From the NCBI RefSeq assembly GCF_022919075.1, contig NZ_CP095078.1, forward strand, positions 1,860,001 through 1,924,000: a stretch of 64,000 bases of DNA, given 5' to 3'. Made by a program: the position numbers and the translations under genes. This DNA comes from Nocardioides sp. W7 (GTDB taxonomy: Bacteria; Actinomycetota; Actinomycetes; Propionibacteriales; Nocardioidaceae). A model generated the notes under the pieces. The model searched no databases. It was not told the DNA's origin and worked only from the letters and a program-made list of their open reading frames with translations. Position 1 is the stretch's first letter; each line of letters begins with the position of its first letter. Of this stretch, positions 8,634 to 15,034 are shown piece after piece.

Positions 8634-9218
8634 ATGGCCGAGCGCGACCGCGCCGAGCTCATCCTGACCGCTGCTGGCCGGCTCTTCATGACCCAGGGCA
8701 TCTCGGCGACGACCATCCGTCAGATCGCCAAGGAACTGGGCACGGTGTCGGGCACCCTCTACTACTACTACCCGTCCAAGGAGTCGATCGCGTCAACGAT
8801 CCTGCATCGTTTCCTGGACGACCTCAACGTCGAGTACGCCGCCTTCTCCGACGACCCGGACCGGGCGGCACCAGACCTCCTCCGGGAACTGGTCCGCACC
8901 TCGATGCGGGTCGCGTCCCGCCATCCCTTCGCGACGGAGATCTACCAGAACGAGGGCGCCGGCCTGACGATTCTCCCCGATCACGTCGAGGTGCGCGCCA
9001 AGCGCGACGTCGTACAGGGGCATTGGCGCCGGATCATCGACCGGGGAGTGCAGACGGGTGAGCTGCGTGCCGACGTCGACCCGGATCACTTCCGTTGGCT
9101 GTTGCGCGAGTTGACCTGGCTGACGGTGCGCTGGCACCGCCCGACGCTCGCGGAGGACCACGAGCCATTGGCCGACGAGCTGGTGTCGATGTTCCTCGAC
9201 GGCTTCGCAACGCGCTGA
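8634..9218 (+). CDS. TetR-family transcriptional regulator (second of a tandem pair)
   Basis: 194 aa; ATG 8634 with GAGGAG 9 bp upstream. The HTH is GISATTIRQIAKELGTVSGTLYYYYPSKESIAS. The C-terminal domain shares HPFATEIY, ILPDH and ELTWLTVRWHRP with the preceding regulator, so the two probably arose by tandem duplication and diverged. It runs the same way as the importer operon and ends 16 bp from the convergent iclR-type gene. Confidence 0.85.
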   Translation: MAERDRAELILTAAGRLFMTQGISATTIRQIAKELGTVSGTLYYYYPSKESIASTILHRFLDDLNVEYAAFSDDPDRAAPDLLRELVRTSMRVASRHPFATEIYQNEGAGLTILPDHVEVRAKRDVVQGHWRRIIDRGVQTGELRADVDPDHFRWLLRELTWLTVRWHRPTLAEDHEPLADELVSMFLDGFATR

Positions 9219-9234
9219 CGCGGGATCCCGGGGC

Positions 9235-10008
9235 TCAGGCGCGGCGAGCGGTGTAGGACCGTGCTGGGCCGGTGAGGGTTCGGCCGATCCGCAGGGCGGC
9301 CTCGCGCACCTGCGCCGTGACCTCGTCGATCCGGAGCGACGCCGTCCGGTCGCACAGCGAGATGGCTGCCACGGGGGTGTTCGCCGGCCCCGTGATCGCC
9401 GCCGCCACGCAGGAGATGCCGACGACCGCCTCGTCGCGCTCGACGGCTACCCCGCTTCGGCGTACTTCTGCCAACTCACGCGTCAGGGCAAGTGGGGTGT
9501 CCAGAGTGCGGGAGGTCCTCGCGACCAGCGTCTTCGGCATGGGCCAGGACGCAGTCCCGGCGATCAGCGCCTTCCCCAGCGCCGTGCAGTGGGCCGGGAC
9601 CCGCGCGCCGATCCGGCTGGGCAGCGTCGTCGCGGCCAATCCGCCGATCCGGTCGAGGTAGACGATGTCCGAGCCGTCCAGGATGCCGAAGTGCACCGTG
9701 AGCCGCGTGGCCCGGTGCAGGTCGTGCAGGAAGGGAAGCGCCGTGCGATGGACGTGGTTCTGGTGCATGACCAACGTGCCGATCTCGAAGATCCGCATGC
9801 CCAGTTCGTAGGTGTTCTCGTGGCGCCGCACCCAACCCAGGCCGACGAGTTGATCGAGCAGTCGATGGGTGGAGGAACGCGACAACCCGGCCACTCGCGT
9901 GATCTCGGCGAGGGTGAGGGAGTCGCGGCCGTCGAACGCGTCCAGCAGCTTGGCGACCCGTTCCACGCCTGCGGTGGGCGCGGCCGATGACTCCTGCGCG
10001 ACGGTCAT
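9235..10008 (-). CDS. IclR-family transcriptional regulator
   Basis: 257 aa. The N-terminal winged HTH (VERVAKLLDAFDGRDSLTLAEITRVAGLSRSSTHRLLDQLVGLGWV) is followed by the IclR effector domain (LHRATRLTVHFGILDGSDIVYLDRIGG, PAHCTALGKALIA, AVVGISCVAAAI), which binds small acids. ATG start at 10008 with AAGGAG just upstream. A perfect palindrome lies immediately beyond the ribosome site, pointing to autoregulation. Convergent to the TetR pair and divergent from a flavin-reductase remnant, it probably controls the aromatic cluster. Confidence 0.88.
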   Translation of the reverse strand: MTVAQESSAAPTAGVERVAKLLDAFDGRDSLTLAEITRVAGLSRSSTHRLLDQLVGLGWVRRHENTYELGMRIFEIGTLVMHQNHVHRTALPFLHDLHRATRLTVHFGILDGSDIVYLDRIGGLAATTLPSRIGARVPAHCTALGKALIAGTASWPMPKTLVARTSRTLDTPLALTRELAEVRRSGVAVERDEAVVGISCVAAAITGPANTPVAAISLCDRTASLRIDEVTAQVREAALRIGRTLTGPARSYTARRA

Positions 10009-10021
10009 CTCGGGCTCCTTT

Positions 10022-10039
10022 TGATCGAATGTTCGATCA
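10022..10039. promoter_or_regulatory. IclR operator candidate, perfect palindrome
   Basis: TGATCGAA-TG-TTCGATCA is a perfect 8-2-8 inverted repeat, 14 bp upstream of the iclR-type start and next to its ribosome site. It lies between that gene and the reductase remnant on the other strand. Size and place fit an IclR-dimer site blocking transcription of its own gene and, originally, a divergent one. Confidence 0.65.
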
Positions 10040-10068
10040 GAATGTAGCGCCCGTCACAGTGCTCGGCA

Positions 10069-10223
10069 ATGGCGGGGCGACCACGTGGGACTCGTGACCG
10101 CCGCCTGCTCAAGGTCTTCGGGATCTTCCCGAGCGGCGTCGTGGTCCTCGCGGTCCAGGTTGACGGCCGGGCCGTCGGCCTTGGGAGGACGCCGTCGTCG
10201 GCGGCACGGTGCGGGTCTCGTGA
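10069..10223 (+). pseudogene. Remnant of a flavin reductase (HsaB/HpaC-like)
   Basis: Reading + from ATG 10069, residues 10-38 (DRRLLKVFGIFPSGVVVLAV then QVDGRAVGL) match the N-terminus of flavin reductases of two-component monooxygenases, whose pattern is a hydrophobic LxxVxGxFPTGVxVVTA strand followed by DGxxVGL. After Leu38 (about 10182) the similarity stops. Changing frame gives EDAVVGGTVRVS then a stop at 10221-10223, resembling a later strand of the fold. I read this as an internally deleted, frameshifted reductase gene, normally about 160-190 aa. It is divergent from the IclR gene, across the palindrome. The gene-family call is inference from one motif block. Confidence 0.5.
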
Positions 10224-10249
10224 ACCGACGGCGTCGCGGCCGAGCGTGC

Positions 10250-10281
10250 AGGGCCGCCCGGGCTGATGCCCGGGCGGCCCT
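10250..10281 (-). terminator. Strong hairpin terminator after hsp20
   Basis: AGGGCCGCCCGGGC-TGAT-GCCCGGGCGGCCCT: a perfect 14-bp stem with a 4-nt loop, 24 bp past the hsp20 stop codon. It has no T-run, as usual for actinobacterial I-shaped terminators. Confidence 0.8.
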
Positions 10282-10304
10282 GTCGAGGAACGGCGTGGTG
10301 TCGG

Positions 10305-10730
10305 TCAGCTCTCGATCGCTACGGGGTCGCGGTGCCCCGAGGAGACCTCGATCCGGCGCGGCTTGGCCTTCTCGGCGACCGGGACGACCAGGCGCAGCAC
10401 GCCCGCGTCGTACGAGGCCTCGATCCGCTCGAGGTCGAGGTTGTCCCCGAGGACGAGCTGGCGGCTGAAGGCGCCACGGGTGCGCTCGCTCGCCAGCACC
10501 TGCCAGTCGCCGTTACGGGCCACCCGCTCGGCGCGGACCGTGAGCACGTTGCGCTCCACGTCGAGGTCGATGCTCTCCGGGCTGACGCCGGGGAGGTCGA
10601 ACTCGATCACGAACCGGTCGCCCTCGCGCCAGGCGTCCATCGGCATCACGGCGGGGCGGTTGGTCGTGCCCAGCAGCTGCTGGGTGAGTCGGTCGAAGTC
10701 GCGGAACGGGTCGGTGGTGCGCAGCAGCAT
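10305..10730 (-). CDS. Hsp20 / alpha-crystallin small heat-shock protein
   Basis: 141 aa. The alpha-crystallin domain spans about residues 30-128 ([34 protein letters not shown]... [41 protein letters not shown]). It contains the hallmark GVLRLVVPV and a C-terminal IEV motif in the IxI/V position. It is a cytoplasmic holdase that keeps unfolded proteins soluble. It is transcribed divergently from an HspR-like regulator; the 109-bp spacer holds an inverted repeat, so heat induction by derepression is likely. Confidence 0.95.
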   Translation of the reverse strand: MLLRTTDPFRDFDRLTQQLLGTTNRPAVMPMDAWREGDRFVIEFDLPGVSPESIDLDVERNVLTVRAERVARNGDWQVLASERTRGAFSRQLVLGDNLDLERIEASYDAGVLRLVVPVAEKAKPRRIEVSSGHRDPVAIES

Positions 10731-10782
10731 GGTGTCCTCCTCATCGTGTCGAGCTGGTCGACGGTCTGCGTAAGCCCGTCAG

Positions 10783-10804
10783 ACCTGTATCAGTGGTTAC
10801 AGGT
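10783..10804. promoter_or_regulatory. Inverted repeat in the hsp20/hspR divergent promoter (operator candidate)
   Basis: ACCTGTA-N8-TACAGGT is a perfect 7-8-7 inverted repeat, followed by an AT-rich TTTATATA (10805-10812) that could be a -10 element. The architecture resembles the HAIR element bound by HspR, but the half-site differs from the canonical CTTGAGT. Confidence 0.6.
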
Positions 10805-10839
10805 TTTATATACCCAAAGGATGCGGCAGGATCAACCCC

Positions 10840-11115
10840 GTGAGCGAACGGACTCGAGGGGTCTTCGCCATCTCGGTCGCCGCCGAGATGGTGTCGATGG
10901 AGATCCAGAACCTGCGCGTCTACGAACGCCGCGGTCTGGTCGACCCCGACCGCACCTCCGGCGGCACGCGGCTCTACAGCCCGGCCGACATCGAGCGGCT
11001 GCACCGGGTCCGCGAGCTGCTCGCCGAGGGGCTCAACCTCGCGGGTGTCGCGAGGGTCCTCGCCCTGGAGGAGGAGGTACGCCGGCTGCGCGCCCGCCTC
11101 CGGACGCGCAGCTGA
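10840..11115 (+). CDS. hspR: MerR-family heat-shock repressor, HspR-like, short form
   Basis: 91 aa, starting GTG 10840. The MerR HTH (FAISVAAEMVSMEIQNLRVYERRGLVDPDRTSGGTRLYSPADIERL) and the helix HRVRELLAEGLNLAGVARVLALEEEVRRLRARL closely follow HspR (ISVAAQLAGMHPQTLRQYDR..., GVNLAGIKRIIELE). It lacks the 30-60 residue C-terminal extension through which typical HspR interacts with DnaK. Divergent from hsp20, so it probably represses that gene and itself. A generic MerR regulator is the alternative. Confidence 0.75.
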   Translation: MSERTRGVFAISVAAEMVSMEIQNLRVYERRGLVDPDRTSGGTRLYSPADIERLHRVRELLAEGLNLAGVARVLALEEEVRRLRARLRTRS

Positions 11116-11125
11116 CGGGAGGTGC

Positions 11126-12691
11126 TCAGCCGCCGCCGGCGGGCAGGGCCTCGAGGAGGACGTCGGGGTTGTCGCGGGCGGTCGCGGTGGCCCGCCACTT
11201 GTCGACGAAGAGCGCCAGGTAGGTGCCGTCGGAGCGTTGCAGCACCTCGACGCCGCGCTTGCCGGCGAGCGCGACCGCGCCCTCGGCATTGGTCCGACGG
11301 GCGATGCTGTAGTCGACCCGCGAGAGCCGGATGGGCGAGTTGAACTCGTTCGTCATCCGCTCCTGGACGACCTCGAACTGCATCGGCCCGACGGCGGCCA
11401 GCACCGGGCTCTGGTCGCCGCGCAGGTCGGAACGGAGCACCTGGACGACGCCCTCCTGGTCGAGCTGGTCGATGCCCTTGCGGAACTGCTTGTAGCGCCC
11501 GATGTCGGCCGCGGTGGCGGTCATGAAGTGCTCGGGGGCGAAGGTCGGGACGGGCGGGTACTCGATCGGCTCGCCGACGTACACCGTGTCTCCGACGCGC
11601 AGCGACTGGGCGTTGACGAGGCCGATGATGTCGCCGGGGGAGGCGTGCTCTATCGAGGACAGCTCCCGGCCGAAGACGGCCTGGGCGTACTTGGTCGCGA
11701 ACGGCCGGCCGGTCGAGGCGTGGGTGACGACCATGCCGCGCTCGAAGTCGCCGGACACGACGCGGGCGTAGGCGAGCCGGTCGCGGTGCGCGGCGTTCAT
11801 GCCGGACTGCACCTTGAAGACGAAGGCGCTGAACTCGTCCCGGACCTGGCGCACCGAGCCGTCGACGCCGGGCGTCGGGCCCGGGGCGGGGGCCAGGTCG
11901 AGCAGCAGGTCGAGCAGCTGCGCGACGCCGAAGTTCTGCAGGGCGGAGGCGAACATGACCGGGGTCGTCTCGCCGGCCAGGAACCGCTCCTGGTCGTGGT
12001 CGGCGTCGTCGGCGCCGAGCAGCTCGTGCTCCTCGACGGCGGCCCGCCAGACGTCCAGGTCGGCCTCGCCGACCTCGTCGGCCCCCATCCGCCGCTCGGG
12101 GGCGCGGGTCGCGCCGCCGGCGGTCCGCGTGTACTGCACGAACTCGCCGGAGCGCCGGTCCAGGACGCCGCGGAAGTCGCCCGCTTCGCCGACCGGCCAG
12201 GTGAGCGGGGTCGGGCGCAGCTTGATCTGCTGCTCGATCAGGTCCATCAGCTCCAGCGCCGAGAGGCCGGGGCGGTCCCACTTGTTGATGACGGTGATGA
12301 CCGGGATGCCACGCATCGCGCAGACCTTGAACAGCTTCAGGGTCTGCGGCTCCAGCCCCTTGCCGGCGTCGACCAGCATCACGGCGGAGTCGACCGCCGA
12401 GAGCACCCGGTAGGTGTCCTCGGAGAAGTCGCTGTGACCGGGGGTGTCGACCAGGTTGACGACGTGGTCGCGGTAGACGAACTGGAGTGCGGCCGAGGTG
12501 ATCGAGATACCGCGCGCCTTCTCCATGTCCATCCAGTCCGACACGGTCGCGCGGCGCCCGCCCTTGCCGTGCACGGCGCCGGCCTCGGTGATCACGCGGG
12601 CGTGAAGGGCCAGCGCCTCGGTCAGGGTGGACTTGCCGGCGTCTGGGTGGCTGATCACCGCGAAGGTACGGCGGGGGCGGCTGTCGGACAC
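11126..12691 (-). CDS. prfC: Peptide chain release factor 3 (RF3)
   Basis: 521 aa, close to the usual 525-530. It is a translational GTPase that removes RF1/RF2 from the ribosome after peptide release. G1 is SHPDAGKST, then GRRATVSDWMDMEKARGISITSA (switch I region), G3 DTPGHSDF and G4 NKWDRPG. These are followed by the RF3-specific beta-barrel and C-terminal domains (AYLVANGRPV region, PVLAAVGPMQFEVVQERM). Start ATG 12691. Convergent with the hspR-like gene, 10 bp apart. Confidence 0.97.
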   Translation of the reverse strand: MSDSRPRRTFAVISHPDAGKSTLTEALALHARVITEAGAVHGKGGRRATVSDWMDMEKARGISITSAALQFVYRDHVVNLVDTPGHSDFSEDTYRVLSAVDSAVMLVDAGKGLEPQTLKLFKVCAMRGIPVITVINKWDRPGLSALELMDLIEQQIKLRPTPLTWPVGEAGDFRGVLDRRSGEFVQYTRTAGGATRAPERRMGADEVGEADLDVWRAAVEEHELLGADDADHDQERFLAGETTPVMFASALQNFGVAQLLDLLLDLAPAPGPTPGVDGSVRQVRDEFSAFVFKVQSGMNAAHRDRLAYARVVSGDFERGMVVTHASTGRPFATKYAQAVFGRELSSIEHASPGDIIGLVNAQSLRVGDTVYVGEPIEYPPVPTFAPEHFMTATAADIGRYKQFRKGIDQLDQEGVVQVLRSDLRGDQSPVLAAVGPMQFEVVQERMTNEFNSPIRLSRVDYSIARRTNAEGAVALAGKRGVEVLQRSDGTYLALFVDKWRATATARDNPDVLLEALPAGGG

Positions 12692-12802
12692 CCGGCGAAC
12701 CTACAGCCGCCCCGTGCGGACCCGTCAGTCGACTACATTGGCGCCGACCACCACGCCGGACCAGGACCTTCCCGCTCGGGAGCCGATCACCGGGGGCAAC
12801 CG

Positions 12803-13318
12803 ATGCGTCGTCCGACCCTGCTGCGCCTCGCGCTGGGCGCTGGTGCGCTCGTGCTGGTGCTCGTCAGCAGCGCCTTCGGCCGCGCCGAGCCGACGGGGAT
12901 CTACCGGCCGCTGCTGGGCCCGGACGCGCTGACCAACGGCTGCTACCCGCTGGTCGACGGCATCGAGCTCGACTTCCCCTACCAGGTCCGCAGCGACGGC
13001 GACCGGCCCGCGAGCGACGGCGTACGACGTCAGGTCGTCCTGCAGTGGGACGAGCTCGACACCGACGAGCTCGAGGCGGCCCTGGACCGGTCCGTGCAGG
13101 CGGCCGGCTACCAGGCGGTCGGGCCGCTGGCCTGGGCGAAGGGGGAGCATCGGATCGCGGCGACCGTGACCGAGGTGCCCGACCTCCCGGAGGACTCGAT
13201 CGTGCGCGGGCGGGTCGTGCTCGACCTGCCGGCGACGCCGCTCTCGTCGACCGATCCGGTGTGCGCGGACCCGTACTCGACCAAGCGCTTCCCGGCCGAG
13301 CCGCGGGAGTTCCCGTGA
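12803..13318 (+). CDS. Membrane-anchored or secreted protein of unknown function
   Basis: 171 aa from ATG 12803. One N-terminal hydrophobic segment (LLRLALGAGALVLVLVSSAF) is followed by an extracytoplasmic domain with TNGCYPLVDGIELDFPYQVR and a few scattered Cys. No family recognised. The coding frame is open far upstream, but that part lies opposite prfC and is a shadow. Its stop overlaps the GTG of the following membrane protein (GTGA), so the two are probably co-translated. Confidence 0.75.
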   Translation: MRRPTLLRLALGAGALVLVLVSSAFGRAEPTGIYRPLLGPDALTNGCYPLVDGIELDFPYQVRSDGDRPASDGVRRQVVLQWDELDTDELEAALDRSVQAAGYQAVGPLAWAKGEHRIAATVTEVPDLPEDSIVRGRVVLDLPATPLSSTDPVCADPYSTKRFPAEPREFP

Positions 13319-14799
13319 GCGGGCCCGTGAGTCGGCCCGTGAGGTTGCCCGTGAGGGTGCCCGGTCGCGCCGACCTGGTGCTGCTGGTGCTGCTCGGGCT
13401 GCACGTGCTGCTCCAGGTGCTGATGCTCCAGCACAGCTCGGACGCGGTGCCGATCGGCGACGAGAAGGCGTACGCCGACGGGGCCCGATCGCTGTCCAAC
13501 GCCCTGCGCGACCTGGGCTCGTTCGTTCCGCCCGACGTCGCCGACCTCGAGCGGCACGTGGTCGGCAACGGCTGGTTCATGCCGGGCATGTCGGTGCTGC
13601 TGACCCCCCTCTTCCTGGTGCTCCCGGACGCGTCCGTCGAGGCGTTCCGGGTCTACCTCGGCCTGCTCTCGACCGGCCTGTTCCTCTACGCCGCCCTGCA
13701 GGTACGCCGGGTCCTCGGACCCGCGGCCGCGCTCTGCTTCGCGGTGCTGCCGGGGCTGGTCCCGGCCGTCGCGCTGTTCGGGATCGGGGCCTGGGGCGAC
13801 CTCAACGCCGGCCTGGTGCTGGTGGTCGTCCTGCTGCGCGCCGTGGAGCTGGCCCGGGTCGTCGCCGCCGGCTCGGCGCCGACGCCGTGGCGGGTCATGG
13901 GCCTGGCGGGCTGGGCGGTCGCCGCGCTCTACCTGCGCTCCAGCCTGATGCCGGTGCTGGTGACGCTCGGCCTGCTGGCCGTGGCCACCGCGCTCGTCGC
14001 CCTGCGCGGACCGGAGCGCCGCCGGGCGGTGCTGGCGGGCGTCGCCGGGATCGTGGTCTTCGTGCTCGTGCTGCTGCCCTGGTCGGTCCTCGCCTCCACC
14101 TCGCTCGGCGGCCGGGTGATCACCACGACCTCCGTCCCGCTGGCGCTCGCGAACACCTTCGGCGACCGGGACGAGATCTGCTTCGGCCCGTGCGACCCCG
14201 CCGGGACGATCTGGTTCAACCCGGTGCAGTACTCCCGCGAGGTGGCCCGCGCGACCGGCCGCAGCGAGCTCGAGGTCCAGGAGCAGATGTCGGCGTACGC
14301 ACGCCGCGACGTGACGTCGCGCGGGTACGCCGAGGACGTGCTGGAGAACCTGGAGCGCTACCGGACCGAGCCGGCCTACTACCTCGACCACCTGCCGTAC
14401 GACCGGGAGACCGACGGGTTCGAGGACGCCTCCCGGGACGCGACGGACCGGTTCTTCGCGCTGGGCACCATCGTGGTGGTGCTCGCGATGCTGCTCGTCT
14501 CGAGGGGACCGCGGGACCGGCAGGTCCAGCTGGTGCTGGTCAAGGTCGCCCTCGGCGGGTTGCTCCTGCAGCCGTTCGTGCACATGACCGGGTCGCGCTA
14601 CTGGACGACCGCGGCGGCGGTCGCGGGCCTGGCCCTGGGGGTGCTGGTGACCTGGGGGCTGGACCTGCTCCGCTCGCTGCGTGAGCCCCGCCCGGGAGAG
14701 GAGTCGCCCAGGGCCGGGCTGCGCAGCCTGACCGTCCTGCAGGCGCTGCTCGCGCTCGGCGCGGTCGGGACGCTGGTCGGCCTGCACCTGCTGGCCTGA
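13315..14799 (+). CDS. Polytopic membrane protein, GT-C-like (possible glycosyltransferase)
   Basis: 494 aa from GTG 13315. A short Pro/Val/Arg-rich start, then about 10 hydrophobic segments (LVLLVLLGLHVLLQVL, LLTPLFLVLPD, GLLSTGLFLYAALQ, AVLAGVAGIVVFVLVLLPWSVLAS and others). An extracytoplasmic loop after helix 1 carries acidic residues (IGDEKAYADGARSL), as GT-C mannosyl/arabinosyltransferases do. A large soluble loop (CFGPCDPAGTIWFNP... SRGYAEDVLENLERY) lies in the second half. A lipid-linked sugar transferase role is inferred from topology only. Overlaps the upstream small gene by 4 bp. Confidence 0.65.
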   Translation: MSGPVSRPVRLPVRVPGRADLVLLVLLGLHVLLQVLMLQHSSDAVPIGDEKAYADGARSLSNALRDLGSFVPPDVADLERHVVGNGWFMPGMSVLLTPLFLVLPDASVEAFRVYLGLLSTGLFLYAALQVRRVLGPAAALCFAVLPGLVPAVALFGIGAWGDLNAGLVLVVVLLRAVELARVVAAGSAPTPWRVMGLAGWAVAALYLRSSLMPVLVTLGLLAVATALVALRGPERRRAVLAGVAGIVVFVLVLLPWSVLASTSLGGRVITTTSVPLALANTFGDRDEICFGPCDPAGTIWFNPVQYSREVARATGRSELEVQEQMSAYARRDVTSRGYAEDVLENLERYRTEPAYYLDHLPYDRETDGFEDASRDATDRFFALGTIVVVLAMLLVSRGPRDRQVQLVLVKVALGGLLLQPFVHMTGSRYWTTAAAVAGLALGVLVTWGLDLLRSLREPRPGEESPRAGLRSLTVLQALLALGAVGTLVGLHLLA

Positions 14800-15000
14800 G
14801 CCGGCCGTCGCACCGGTTGGGTGCCCGGCGCCGAGCGTTGGTACCCTCGACGTCAGGAGAGGTGGCCCGCGTCCTCGGCTGTCCATTCGGCGTAGCCGGA
14901 CCACCGTCCCACGCACCTCCGGTCGGTCCCGCGGTCTCTCAGCCCCGACCGGGCCCTGACGTCTCGTGCCGGGGTGGCCGTGCGTGACCGCGTCACCAGG

Positions 15001-15018
15001 CCGGGCGGGCCCGCCCGG
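15001..15018. repeat. 18-bp perfect palindrome before the SNF2-type gene
   Basis: CCGGGCGGGCCCGCCCGG is fully self-complementary and lies 5 bp before the GAGGAGGAG ribosome site of the SNF2 gene. The rest of the 235-bp spacer (14800-15034) shows no gene. The palindrome could hide the ribosome site, bind a regulator or terminate readthrough. Confidence 0.6.
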
Positions 15019-15034
15019 CACCGAGGAGGAGTCT

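Noticed and set aside
10783..10804. Canonical HAIR element
   Set aside because: Half-sites read ACCTGTA, not CTTGAGT, so I report an inverted repeat rather than HAIR.
10974..12281. Long open frame in the prfC region, out of frame with prfC
   Set aside because: High-GC shadow of prfC: composition is Arg/Gly/Ala-rich without any domain, while the prfC frame has all GTPase motifs.
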